A DNA stretch of 64,000 bases from Calendula officinalis (taxonomy: Eukaryota; Streptophyta; Magnoliopsida; Asterales; Asteraceae): positions 65,898,861 through 65,962,860 of the forward strand of contig OY970828.1 of assembly GCA_963853835.1 (NCBI GenBank). Reading direction: 5' to 3'. Shown here piece after piece: positions 43,378 to 54,345 of this stretch; the first letter of the stretch is position 1; each line of letters begins with the position of its first letter. The position numbers were made by a program, and so were the translations under genes. The notes under the pieces are model-generated. The model was not told where the DNA came from and searched no databases. It was given only the letters and a program-made list of their open reading frames with translations.

Positions 43378-45128
43378 GTGGTATCACGAGTCATTATATT
43401 AATCATATAATTAGCTAGATTTTGTAAAAAGTGGCAAAAATCAATCGGTTTTGATGTATAAAAATCCCGATCGGAAAGAAAAAAAAACCCTACGGTTTTT
43501 TTTTGTTTTTTTTTTTCGGTTTTTTTTAATTTAAAAGATGGGTTAAAACATGTATTTTTGGAACCCTATTGTCACTTGTTACAAAATCAAATCAAAAAGT
43601 TAATCTAGTTTATTGAATTTTTTGATTATTTGGCTTGGAATTCTTGTTTAATTATGTTTTTGATATGGCAAAACATGTATTTTTGCCATATCCCAAGCCA
43701 AAGCCTTGTCAATTGTTGATTGTTTGTGCAAACCGATGAAAGCCTAGACCGTTTGTGAATGAATGTGGTTGATGTTTGGTTGTTTGTTTATTTCGGGAAA
43801 AGCCGTGTTTTTTGGCTTAATTGTTGAAATTTGTTTAATTTTTTCTTTTATTTTTTGGTGCCATTTTTTTGGGGCAATTTGTAATGTAAAAGTAATAGAA
43901 TAGATTGTATTTATTTTATCTTTTTATTGTAAATTGTTTGACAAAAAATATAGAAGACTAATGAAGAAAACAACAAATTTCCGTCATAAAAGCGAGGGCT
44001 GTACGAAAACAGGTTTTCCAGAGGCATACGGACTCCTTTTTGGGCGATTCAAAAGCCCAAAATGCTTGCAAAGTCGTGGGCTACAACTTTCCAGAAGGCC
44101 GGGAAGACCAACGAAGACTCCTTCAGTGACTTTTCGGGCTTCAAAGTCTGCTGGAATTTTCTGGCAGATTACATTTTTTCACAATTTTGGGCTCTACTTA
44201 CTCAAGAATGTCTTGGAGCAAGTGGGAGCCCATTGGGTTTATGTAGGCCCGTTTGGGTTCATGTTGGCCCGTCCCCTAGTTTGACCTTTCGGTCCGTCGT
44301 GATGACTCACGTGACCGAACCTAGGATTTCATCGGTCGAGGTTTGCACAAAATTATGTTGCATGTTTTATTCTTTGTTTGTGGTTGTTTTTCTTTTCTAT
44401 TAGATACAAATAGTAAAACAAATTAAAAATGGTTTTTTGACACAAACATTAAAACATTCAAACCCTTAATCATCGATGACTACTAGTTAATCATTGATGA
44501 TTAAACCTTTAATCTAAAATCGTTTTGAGATTAAACTAAGTTTAAATATGATTTGAAACTCATCACTTAATAATCGCTAAAAGTTTTTACCGTTTATTAC
44601 AAGACTTATGAAGTGGTATGAATGAAGTACATGATTCATTCATATCTTAAATAAAATTTTATTAAATTAAAATTTAAACATACCTAAAATTTAAGTCACG
44701 CCGTCCAATCGGTTGTAAATCACTTGCTTCTATTTTTGAATTCACGTGAGACGTGGTTTGAATTTAAATCCGAGGTCATTATTCTCTACGGTGAGACCTA
44801 GATCTATTTTGACAAGATTTCACATTGGATGACTTAATCAAGTTAACGGTGAGACCTTGACTCGAGGCGAAGATGCGACAAACATGCCACTTGACCCTAG
44901 ATGCTTGTTCACTAGGTGCCATGAAGTCCCATACCTCTAAGAGTTGCACGTGTAATGCAATTGTTGATCGTCACCTACCTATTGGATCTATCATCTCTAG
45001 CAGATCAACTGATGCGATGATAGAAGCTCAATGGGATCTTAGCTTTTAATTAAAATTAATTGGGTAGTTAATTTATTAAAAGACATTATTATTGAAAATA
45101 CTAATTAATGGACTTTGTAATTTTGTAG
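43378..45128 (+). other. C2 leader: PBS, no ORF, possible 5' leader intron
   Basis: GTGGTATCACGAGTC (43378-43392) is the PBS. It departs from the usual TGGTATCAGAGC in its second half. The rest has no convincing gene (a 116-codon frame at 43934 has no recognisable features). TTTTGTAG ends directly at the gag ATG and could be the acceptor for a donor at 43248. Near 44464-44508 two copies of the TTAATCATCGATGA palindrome also found in M1 occur. Confidence 0.6.
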
Positions 45129-48100
45129 ATGACTTCAAACAATCAAACCCTAACACACACCACCATTCGTTCCGTTCTCGAAAAAGAGAAACTTGATGGA
45201 ACGAACTTTGTGGACTGGTCTCGAAACCTAAGGATTGTCCTTAGGGCCGAGCACAAGTACCACCATTTGGAGGAGGCGCTGCCCCCTGCCCCTGCTGCTA
45301 CCGCCACTGCTGCTGTTCGTACAGCCTATACCAAAAGGTTTAACGAACAACAGGAAGTCGCCGCGCTTATGCTAGTGAGCATGATTCCCGAGATTCAAAA
45401 GAACCTCGAGGACCTCACTGCATTTGACATGATGCGTGAACTAACGGCCATGTATCAAAAGCAAGCCGAGCAGGAACTCTTTGACACTGTCAAAGCCTTC
45501 CACGCTTGCAAGCAGGAGGAGGGACAGTCTGTTAGCTCTTATCTCTTGAAGATGAAGAGCTACTTAGACCAAATGGAGAGGCTTGGTTACGCTATGCCGC
45601 ACATCCTTGGGATTAGCTTGATTCTAACGTCCCTAAACAAGGATTTTGCACCGTTTGTCATGACTTATCATATGCATAGTATGGGGAAGACATTCGCCGA
45701 ATTACATGCTATGCTGAAACAAACGGAGGCAAGCCTACCCAAGAAAACTCCGGCCCCTACTGTCCTTGCTATAAGGCAAGGAAAGATCCAAAAACCAAAA
45801 CCGCAAGTAGTTGCGAAGGGCCAAGGCAAGGGAAAGCAAGTTTACAAGCCCAAGCCAAAGGTTCCCCCACCTACTCGTAAGGAGCATCCCGCTAAGGATC
45901 TTGCTTGCCATCACTGCGGTGAAACAGGCCATTGGAGGAGGAATTGTCCTGCCTACCTGGCAGAGTTGATGAAGAACAAAGCCAACAAGGTTGGCACATC
46001 AGGTATCTTCACAATAGAACTATATGCTTTCCCTAAGAAATCATGGGTATATGACACTGGTTGTGGAACTCACATTTGTAATACCATGCAGGGTCTAAGG
46101 GGAAGTAGAAAGCTAAACCATGGAGCTTTGGACTTGTACGTGGGCAATGGCAATCGTGCACCGGTCGAAGCTATAGGAAGCTTTGATTTAATCCTTCCTA
46201 GTGGTTTAATTATTGTATTAGACAATTGTCACTATGCGCCTAGTATTACTAGGGGTATAGTATCGCTTTCTTGTTTGTGGAATAATGGTTTTATTCATAC
46301 GTTTACGGATTATGGTATTTCAGTTTCAAAGGATAATGTTTTTTACTTTAATGCTATTCCTCGTGATGGTATCTTTGAGATTGACATGCATAATCGTATC
46401 ACAAACAGTAGTTCTATTTATACATGTAGCAATAAGAAATCCAAGAAGAATTTGGATTCTACTTACCTATGGCATTGTCGCCTTTGCCATGTTAACAAGA
46501 AACGCGTTTTGAAATTACAAAAGGATGGACTTATAAAATCAGATGATTCTGAATCATTTGATAAATGTGTTTCTTGCATATCTGGTAAAATGGCGCGCAA
46601 GCCTTTCTCCCATGTAGGTGAAAGGGCCAATGATCTACTTGGACTCATACATACTGATGTATGTGGCCCTTTTAGAACTCAAACTAGGGAAGGTGCTACC
46701 TACTTCATTACTTTCACTGACGACTTTAGTCGTTATGGTTATGTTTACTTGATTAAACATAAACATGAAACCTTTGAAACGTTCAAAGCTTTCCAAAATG
46801 AAGTAGAAAATCAACTCGGCAAGAAGATAAAGGCTCTTCGTTCTGATCGAGGAGGAGAGTACATGAGCCATGAGTTTCAAGACCATCTTAAGAATTGTGG
46901 GATTGTCTCACAATTCACTCCCCCTTATACACCACAGCATAATGGTGTATCGGAGAGGAGAAATCGCACCTTGCTTGACATGGTCCGATCGATGATGAGT
47001 CCTACAACTCTGCCTCTATCCTTTTGGGGTTATGCACTCAAATCGGCTGCTCGCATACTGAATATGGTTCCCACCAAGAAGGTTGAAAAGACACCATATG
47101 AGATATGGCATGGGAAAGTCCCTAACTTGTCTTACTTGAAGGTCTGGGGTTGTGAGGCTCTCGTGAAACGAGACACGCCAAACAAACTTGAACCCAGAGC
47201 TGTCAAGTGCATCTTTATAGGATACCCTGAGGAAACAATGGGTTACTATTTCTACTACCCACCTGAGCAAAAAGTAATTATTGCTCGTTATGCTGAGTTT
47301 CTTGAGAGCAATCTCATTTCACAAGAAGCAAGTGGGAGTACCATCGACTTTGACGAGATTCCAAGCGATGAAGATGCACAACCTATTGTAGATACTAGCG
47401 AACATCAAGATGAGGTTGAACATGAAACTGTTCCTGTTGCACCTCAAAATGATGAAGTCCCCGTTCGAAGGTCCGCAAGGACACCTCATGCACCTGAACG
47501 ATATGGTTTCCAAATCGATGCTGAGGAGCTAAGTTTAGGGGATCATAATGAACCCCCTAACTATCGAGCTGCATTATCAGATTCTGAATCTGACAAATGG
47601 CTTGATGCTATGAACGCGGAAATGCAATCCATGAAAGATAACCAAGTATGGACGTTGGTTGATCTTCCTCCTAACAGTAAGACTGTTGGTAGCAAGTGGC
47701 TCTTCAAGAAGAAGACCGACATGGATGGAAATGTACACACCTATAAAGCTCGGTTGGTAGCAAAAGGTTACACTCAAACCTACGGGATTGACTATGATGA
47801 AACCTTCTCGCCTGTTGCCGACGTTAGAGCTATTAGGATTGTCATAGCCATAGCAGCGTACTATGACTATGAGATTTGGCAAATGGATGTTAAAACTGCT
47901 TTCTTAAATGGACATCTTGATGAAGATGTTTATATGGTTCAACCTGAGGGTTTTGTTAATCCAAAACACCCAAAGAAAGTATGTAAGCTTCAAAGGTCCA
48001 TTTATGGACTAAAGCAAGCATCCAGGAGTTGGAACAAAAGATTCGATGAGGAAGTCAAATCGTTTGGCTTTACTCAGAATCCCGACGAGCCATGTGTATA

Positions 48101-49136
48101 TGTAAGAGCTAGTGGGAGCATTGTCGTCTTTCTAATCCTATATGTCGATGACATACTACTCATAGGGAATAACATTCCAATGCTACAAGATGTAAAATCC
48201 TGGCTTGGGAAGTGCTTCGCTATGAAGGATCTTGGGGAAGCGGCATATATACTTGGTATAAAGATCTATCGAGATCGATCAAAGCGGTTAATCGGACTAA
48301 GTCAAAGTGCGTACATTGATAAGATTCTAAAACGGTTTAGAATGGATGCTTCCAAACGTGGAAGTCTCCCTATGCAACACAATGTACACTTGAGTAAGAC
48401 TCAAGGACCGTCCTCACCTGATGAGATGAAACGTATGCGTGATGTCCCCTATGCCTCGGCAGTAGGATCTATCATGTATGCTGTGCGGTGCACAAGACCT
48501 GATGTAGCGTTCTCTCAGAACCTTACAAGCCGATATCAACAGAATCCAGGTGAGAGTCACTGGACTGCTGTTAAGAACATACTGAAGTATCTTAGGAATA
48601 CTAAAGATATGTTTCTTGTTTATGGTGGTGAAAGTCAAGATGAACTGAGCGTCACTTGTTATTCTGATGCTAGTTTTGAGACTGATAGAGATGATTCCAA
48701 ATCTCAAACGGGGTATGTTTTCGTTTTGAACGGAGGCGCTGTTGATTGGAAAAGTGCAAAGCAGAGCACTATCGCTATGTCTTCTACAGAAGCTGAATAC
48801 ATTGCAACTACTGAAGCTGCAATGGAAGCTGTTTGGATGAGGAAATTCATCTCTGGGCTTGGAGTTGTCCCCAGTAATGAAAAACCTATGGATATGTACT
48901 GTGATAACACAGGTGCTATCATCATTGCCAACGAACCTGGTGTTCAGAAAGGCGCCAGACATTATCGGAGGAAGCTTCACTACATTAGAGATGCGATCCT
49001 AATGGGAGATGTACGCTTGCTCAAAGTTCATACAGATGACAACTTAGCTGATCCCTTCACGAAGCCAATGTCATGTACCAAACATATTGAGCATGCTAGA
49101 AGCATTGGACTTCGACCAGCTAGTAGTTTCATGTAA
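45129..49136 (+). CDS. C2 gag-pol polyprotein, intact (1,335 aa)
   Basis: The ATG at 45129 follows TTTTGTAG. Gag spans residues 1-300, with LDGTNFVDWSRNLRIVL near 18-34 and a CCHC knuckle CHHCGETGHWRRNC near 260-273. Protease has YDTGCGTHICN near 308. Integrase has an HCRLCHVNKK...CVSCISGK zinc region (about 449-482; Cys replaces the usual Gly before the second His), IHTDVCGPF (about 506), SDRGGEY (about 572) and NGVSERRNRTL (about 604). RT has KWLFKKKTDMDG (about 856), QMDVKTAFLNG and catalytic YVDDILLIG (about 1005). RNase H has CYSDASF (about 1175) and SSTEAEYIATTEA. Every catalytic residue I know for copia is present, with no stop or frameshift. Confidence 0.95.
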   Translation: MTSNNQTLTHTTIRSVLEKEKLDGTNFVDWSRNLRIVLRAEHKYHHLEEALPPAPAATATAAVRTAYTKRFNEQQEVAALMLVSMIPEIQKNLEDLTAFDMMRELTAMYQKQAEQELFDTVKAFHACKQEEGQSVSSYLLKMKSYLDQMERLGYAMPHILGISLILTSLNKDFAPFVMTYHMHSMGKTFAELHAMLKQTEASLPKKTPAPTVLAIRQGKIQKPKPQVVAKGQGKGKQVYKPKPKVPPPTRKEHPAKDLACHHCGETGHWRRNCPAYLAELMKNKANKVGTSGIFTIELYAFPKKSWVYDTGCGTHICNTMQGLRGSRKLNHGALDLYVGNGNRAPVEAIGSFDLILPSGLIIVLDNCHYAPSITRGIVSLSCLWNNGFIHTFTDYGISVSKDNVFYFNAIPRDGIFEIDMHNRITNSSSIYTCSNKKSKKNLDSTYLWHCRLCHVNKKRVLKLQKDGLIKSDDSESFDKCVSCISGKMARKPFSHVGERANDLLGLIHTDVCGPFRTQTREGATYFITFTDDFSRYGYVYLIKHKHETFETFKAFQNEVENQLGKKIKALRSDRGGEYMSHEFQDHLKNCGIVSQFTPPYTPQHNGVSERRNRTLLDMVRSMMSPTTLPLSFWGYALKSAARILNMVPTKKVEKTPYEIWHGKVPNLSYLKVWGCEALVKRDTPNKLEPRAVKCIFIGYPEETMGYYFYYPPEQKVIIARYAEFLESNLISQEASGSTIDFDEIPSDEDAQPIVDTSEHQDEVEHETVPVAPQNDEVPVRRSARTPHAPERYGFQIDAEELSLGDHNEPPNYRAALSDSESDKWLDAMNAEMQSMKDNQVWTLVDLPPNSKTVGSKWLFKKKTDMDGNVHTYKARLVAKGYTQTYGIDYDETFSPVADVRAIRIVIAIAAYYDYEIWQMDVKTAFLNGHLDEDVYMVQPEGFVNPKHPKKVCKLQRSIYGLKQASRSWNKRFDEEVKSFGFTQNPDEPCVYVRASGSIVVFLILYVDDILLIGNNIPMLQDVKSWLGKCFAMKDLGEAAYILGIKIYRDRSKRLIGLSQSAYIDKILKRFRMDASKRGSLPMQHNVHLSKTQGPSSPDEMKRMRDVPYASAVGSIMYAVRCTRPDVAFSQNLTSRYQQNPGESHWTAVKNILKYLRNTKDMFLVYGGESQDELSVTCYSDASFETDRDDSKSQTGYVFVLNGGAVDWKSAKQSTIAMSSTEAEYIATTEAAMEAVWMRKFISGLGVVPSNEKPMDMYCDNTGAIIIANEPGVQKGARHYRRKLHYIRDAILMGDVRLLKVHTDDNLADPFTKPMSCTKHIEHARSIGLRPASSFM

Positions 49137-49979
49137 TCTGTTTTAGTATTTGGATAATGGAACATTGAGCAGTTTTTATTGGAATAAATTGATATATTTG
49201 ATATGATCGTTTTTATATGAATATCTACTGTGTTCTATATTTGCATGTTTATATCCGTGAATATCTACTGCGTTTTATATTCTAAATTGTCCATTGTCAT
49301 ATTAATAATATGGGAATATTATTAAGACAAATCTGAGGGCATTGATGACATTATCTTAGTATGACTAAGGATGATGAAATCAAACTCACATGTTGTTCAT
49401 ATTGATGCACAATTGGACTGACCCAACCTATGAGAAATCACTTCTTGGATTTATGTCACAAGTGAATCTCACAAAGGCTTTGTCACTTATCCTCTGACTT
49501 GAGATGCAAGTTGGTTTGTGTATGTAGAGGGGCAAACTTTGATATGGTTAAACGCTGACCTGAATAAGGCTGCTATAACAACTATTATCGGGTTTGTCAT
49601 TAAGCATATGACAAACACGTGCAGTCAACAAAGAATTTGTTCCTCCACGCATGTGGATTAGATACTACTGGGCCCCTCGATGATTTTGAATAGATGTATG
49701 TGTGGCCACACCCAAAAGGTAATCAAGATGAATCTTGATTGATTTTGGTAATCTACTTCATTATATAGATCGAGAAACAGAATCGTTGAAATTTTAGATT
49801 GACATTAATCCTTGTCTAAAATTCAACATAGTATCAGTAACAAAAGGATAACTGCTCGAAAAACTTTGAACAAAGATTTTATGAAACTCCTCATATACTC
49901 CTAGGGGCATTGGCGGGTTGCTAGACTCTAACCTTTGCTTGTATAACTACTTGATGTTATCACGTGCGCAAGTGGGAGC
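49137..49979 (+). other. C2 3' untranslated region and polypurine tract
   Basis: No gene is seen. CGCAAGTGGGAGC (49967-49979) next to the 3' LTR is the polypurine tract. Confidence 0.85.
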
Positions 49980-50641
49980 TGTTGGAATATGCTTCACGCG
50001 TATAACATATAGTTATATGGCTAGTTGTTTGTGAGCCTAAAGGGTCACACACTTAAACATTAAACACCATTATATAATTAGTGTAATTAGTGTAATTACA
50101 TTAATTATTAATATATATAAGCTATAAGCTTGTCTATCATAAGTTTAATATTAAAAGTTAATATTGAAACTTTCTTGTGGGCAAACTAGAAGAAACAAAA
50201 GATAGGGACTTGTGGGCAAATAAGACTAATGATTTATGGAAATCATTAAAGGATTGTAATGGCACCATTAAGAGATATAATGGTCCATAAACTCCCTTTT
50301 GACCACCTCTCTTGGCCGTCCCTCTCTCTCACACTTTGTAGGTGTTTTGTTTTCTTTCTTTTGCTCTCAAGACTCTAGGACTAGCATCCATTACATTGGT
50401 GTTCTTGGAAGTGTTGTGTGGACTTGCTTTAGAGGTATTCCCCATTGGAATCCTTGGTTTCGGTTGCTCACAATATCCATACGAATTCATCATTGATCAA
50501 AGGCAACTAGGGTATGATTCTTATACCATTCTCTTTGATTTTTCTTTTAGTTTAATTGTATGATTGATATCAAGATCCTTTCATGGTGATAAATACTTTC
50601 CGCTGCGTTTTGTTAATTGTTTTAACCGAAAATCACCATTA
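49980..50641 (+). repeat. C2 3' LTR
   Basis: It is 662 bp and identical to the 5' LTR wherever I compared. It is followed by the CCTTT target copy. Confidence 0.95.
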
Positions 50642-50869
50642 CCTTTCTTAATAGGAAAGTTACCGTTGATACAGGATAAGGCTGTCAAATCAGCCGATTT
50701 TACTTCCCAATACCGTAATTATCATTATAATTATGTATAAATAACCGTTTTCTCTTTCTTTACAATTTTTCTTTCAACAGTTATTTCTTATTTACGATTA
50801 CGAATCTCTCTGCGATTAACGATTTCACTTTCTCTTTGCAAGCAAACTTCTTAAAAATCCAAATCGCAG
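50642..50869 (+). promoter_or_regulatory. S6 ORF3 promoter, right half, and leader
   Basis: It holds the right dyad arm (GGAAAGTTACCGTT, about 50655-50668), a TATA box TATAAATA at 50736-50743 and a leader ending CGCAG|ATG. Spacing from TATA to ATG (134) is nearly that of S1 (135). Confidence 0.6.
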
Positions 50870-50928
50870 ATGGCAAATTATAGATTCTTTGCACCGGAGG
50901 CTGCACCGGCAACACAGTTTACAAACTC
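50870..50928 (+). pseudogene. S6 ORF3 exon 1 remnant
   Basis: The ATG at 50870 starts MANYRFFAPEAAPATQF as in S1, then after about 17 codons jumps directly to the intron next to the (TA)n run, with an early stop. About 1.3 kb of exon 1, including the donor, is missing. Confidence 0.85.
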
Positions 50929-50933
50929 TTAAT

Positions 50934-50936
<3 letters not shown>

Positions 50937-50992
<56 letters not shown>
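50937..50992. repeat. (TA)n microsatellite, about 56 bp
   Basis: The S6 counterpart of the ORF3 intron TA tract. The intron sequence downstream (to 51342) matches S1 24867-25220. Confidence 0.96.
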
Positions 50993-50997
<5 letters not shown>

Positions 50998-51347
50998 TCC
51001 CCCATAGAGACTATGTATTGGCCAGTACCAACTCAATACTGACCACAGTCTCAATCGAACTTTCAATTATATACTCTTATGGCCAACATAGTAAGCCCAC
51101 TGCTGCTATGCAACATTCATATACTGAGATCTTCAAAAGATCATTGCCAGTCTACAGTTGTTCCAACATTTAAAGGGACAATGGTGGTTGATGTTACACT
51201 GACACCCACTGGTGCTGCTTGAATGATGTCCAACTTATGTTAAGATTGGATAACATTGTTCAAGAAATGATCAAAAACCCTTTAAGCCACATTAAAATTT
51301 CTCCATGGGTTACAGCCAAATTACTGTTATCACTCTAATACCGAGTG

Positions 51348-54057
51348 TGTAACGCCCTAAAATTTATTGTAATTAAATTATTCATTGTTATTAAATAAAT
51401 TATGTGTATCTATTTAATTGAGTCTATGTGTGATTATGTGCTTTTAAGCGTATTTAGTTCGAGTATTTAATACGTGACGTTTTGTTAAATAACTAGAGGG
51501 ATATTCATTTTATTTCTTAGATAATTAATCTAGAGAATTAATTATGAGATTAGTTAATGTTAGATTAGACGTTTATAGAACCTCGAGGCCGGCCCAAGGC
51601 CAAAGCCGAACCCCCTAATTCGTTTGTATCTGAGTTTGGTTTAGGTAAGCCCGAAGTTATGAGCTAGTTTAGGCCCGGGATCATTGGTACTTAAACTCCT
51701 TGTTAACCTAATCCCCACTTAATTCCTTTTCTTCCAAATATCGGCTGAGTCAAGCCCTCCCAAGCCTCCATCGTTTTCTTTCTCTTCCCCAAATTGACGA
51801 ACACAGAAACTACGAAAAAGGAGTAATCACTGTGGTGTGTCGGGCTAGAATTCATGGTAAGAACTCGAGTATAATCCTTGCTAATTTCCCCGATTTCCTC
51901 TTTTCCTTCCTCGTGATTTCCCGATTCAATTCTAACCTGTTTGTCATTCGGTGATTTAGAGAAACAGAAGTTGGACGTCCTCCTCAGCTGTGACCATCGT
52001 TCTTCACTGTTTTGTAGCCGTATTCTTGATTCGCCGAGCAGATTCTGTCTGGCAGGTTTGTGTCTGTTTTTGGATAGGTTAGAGCCGGAATTTGAATTCC
52101 CGTCCTTCTCTAATGTTTTAGTTCTCTGAGTTAGCTTTCCAAATTGACCAAACACTCGTTAAACGGGTTTACGGTTTGGGAGATACGACCCTTTTAGTAA
52201 CTGACTGCAGTGCTGAAATACTGCACGAAGCTGCCTGTTGCGGGCCTGTTCCGGGACCCTTCGGGGCAGAACCGGGCCGAACTTTATATAGACGGTTTGT
52301 AGGGTCTTATGTATACTATATGCTGTAAAAATTTGGTCTCATTTGGTGTACCTAGTGGAAAGTTACGGTCGTCCGATTTTACTTCAAATTGTGTTTTGGA
52401 TTATGTTGAAATTCGGGTTTTTGAAATTCTAGTTTTACCAATTTATGAGTCTTTATTTTCGTGGGTTTATAGAGCTGTGTTTCGGGTTTAAGGGCTGCAT
52501 TGTAAGTGTCGGGTTGGGTCAAAACCATCTTGATTATAGCTAGACGTTTTGTTGAACCGAGAAACGGAAACCGAACCTTAGGGTTCTTGGTTTCCTAAAA
52601 CCGAATAGTTTTCTTAAATAAAAGACTAGATTAATGGTAAACATGTTTCTGAGGCTAAATGAGAATTTCGGAAATGTCGTGTATTTCGAAAATAGACGGG
52701 TTGATGTCGGGATTTAAAACGGGTTCTATTTTAATATGCAGAATTTTAACATAATCTGTTTGCTGACTTCGGGACTGTTTTTACCACACTTAAAATATGT
52801 TTTTGGATTTTTGGCCCGGGTTGGTCACTTGTTTTCTGAGTTAGCTTTTCTATGCCGCACCCCTCTCGTCAATCCGAATTACGGTTTAAAAGTTATAGCT
52901 AACTTAGTATGTTGCTGTTAGGAAAATGACCTGTGCGACATGCCTGTCTTGCAACACTGTTTTGAGACACTTAGAGTCTGTTTTAGCCAGTGACCGTCTT
53001 ACAGAGATATGTAGTTCTAGTTGTCTACTTTTCATGGTAAAAATATGGGATAAATCTACTGCACAGTTTAAGAGTTATAGCAGTTTCCGAGAGACCGACG
53101 GGTACGGCCATTTTTCTAAATTGAGTCCTTAGAACGGATTGTAATTCGGGTTTCATTTTTATGCTTTTAAGATCGTCTAGGAATAACCGAGCAGCGCCTT
53201 AGAGTATTGAGGATCCTTTGGAGCTTACGTTTCTCGAGGTGAGTATTCTCACCGTGTATTCAGTTTTAACATAGTACATGCATGACTTATGTATTACATT
53301 AGTTGAACCTTATGTGTTATCTGAGTTGATATGTTATCTGAGTATCTGAGCATCTGTTGATTTATTTTGATCCGAGACATTGTGCCTGGGTAACCGAGCT
53401 CGGCACAGGGTCATTCTGTGCTACTACCTGCTAGGGCATCTGAGATAATTATGTTAAAGAGATAATAAAACATAATAACACACATCTGAGTTTTTGGCTA
53501 TATGTCTATCTTGGGATCACCTCCCGTCTGAGTTTTTGGGATTATTCCCGTCTGAGTTTTTGGTATCACTCCCGTCTGAGTTTTTGGCTTACGCCTATCT
53601 GAGGTGTGAGGAGGGGCGAGGTTGATCTCTCGTCCCAAATCACACAAGCGCGCTATATAAATTAAAATCTGAGTAATAATATCTGAGAAATAAATCTGAG
53701 TAATTAACCGAGTAGATTCTGACTAGGAGTACACCGATGTGCCCTCATGTGTTGTATGTTTTAATTGGTTGCATTTTGAGATTATTCACTCAGCTTCCCA
53801 GCTGACCCAAACTTTCCCCCACATTGTTTCAGGTACCAGCAAAGGAAAGGAGAAGGTGGACGCTTGACCGCTGTATCTTTTCATTACTGATTTGGACAAC
53901 ATTTAATATTTTAAAACACTTTATTTTATTTAAACTATTTCCGCATTAAATACATTTTATATTAAACAATTATATTTGGGGTTATTTAGGGGACCTTTTT
54001 GATTATAATACTTGTTTTCTAAAATTTTAAAAATCTTGTAAATTTTAGGGTGTTACA
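51348..54057 (+). mobile_element. T3: solo LTR of a Tekay-like element (2,710 bp)
   Basis: The ends are TGTAACGCCC and GGGTGTTACA, flanked by GAGTG at 51343-51347 and 54058-54062. There is no internal region. It is clearly related to the T1 LTR (reverse orientation) and to the T2 arms. It has tandem CCGTCTGAGTTTTTGG units at about 53520-53600, where T1 has its hairpin array, plus a GTGCC...GGCAC hairpin near 53380. Solo LTRs arise by recombination between the two LTRs of a full element. Open frames inside it look incidental. Confidence 0.93.
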
Positions 54058-54345
54058 GAGTGATATACATTGAAAATAACAAGAAGCATATCCCAGGCTT
54101 TGAATTACCCAACCAAACCTTTTAGTAAATGTGACTTATCCTACACTGAGCTACTTCATATTTCACACTCACTTTTTCTAAATACTTCTTACACATGCTT
54201 TGCACAAGTCCACAATATTTCATCATGAATAAGATGAAATACAAACTTCAAAAAATCTGTTTATATGATTATAGAGTTAATCAATACCACAATTCTATTT
54301 GATAAACCTTTCTTACTAACTTGTTTTATGTTTTTGTTTCTTTAG

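Larger units (their letters stand above)
42716..50641 (+). mobile_element. C2: intact, very recent Ty1/copia element
   Basis: It has two 662 bp LTRs without a difference that I could find, a CCTTT target duplication, a PBS-like site, a purine tract and one uninterrupted gag-pol frame of 1,335 codons. The empty site is available in S1 for comparison. The 7.9 kb length, leader with acceptor-like ATG context and pol motifs resemble C1. It is the best candidate for a mobile copy in this window. Confidence 0.96.

Noticed and set aside
43934..44403. Overlapping open frames of about 115 codons in the C2 leader
   Set aside because: No recognisable domains, two overlapping frames, and a position between PBS and gag; more likely incidental.
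51703..53132. Several 60-150 codon frames in T3
   Set aside because: They lie in a solo LTR, on both strands, without features or counterparts preserved as protein in the T1 LTR.
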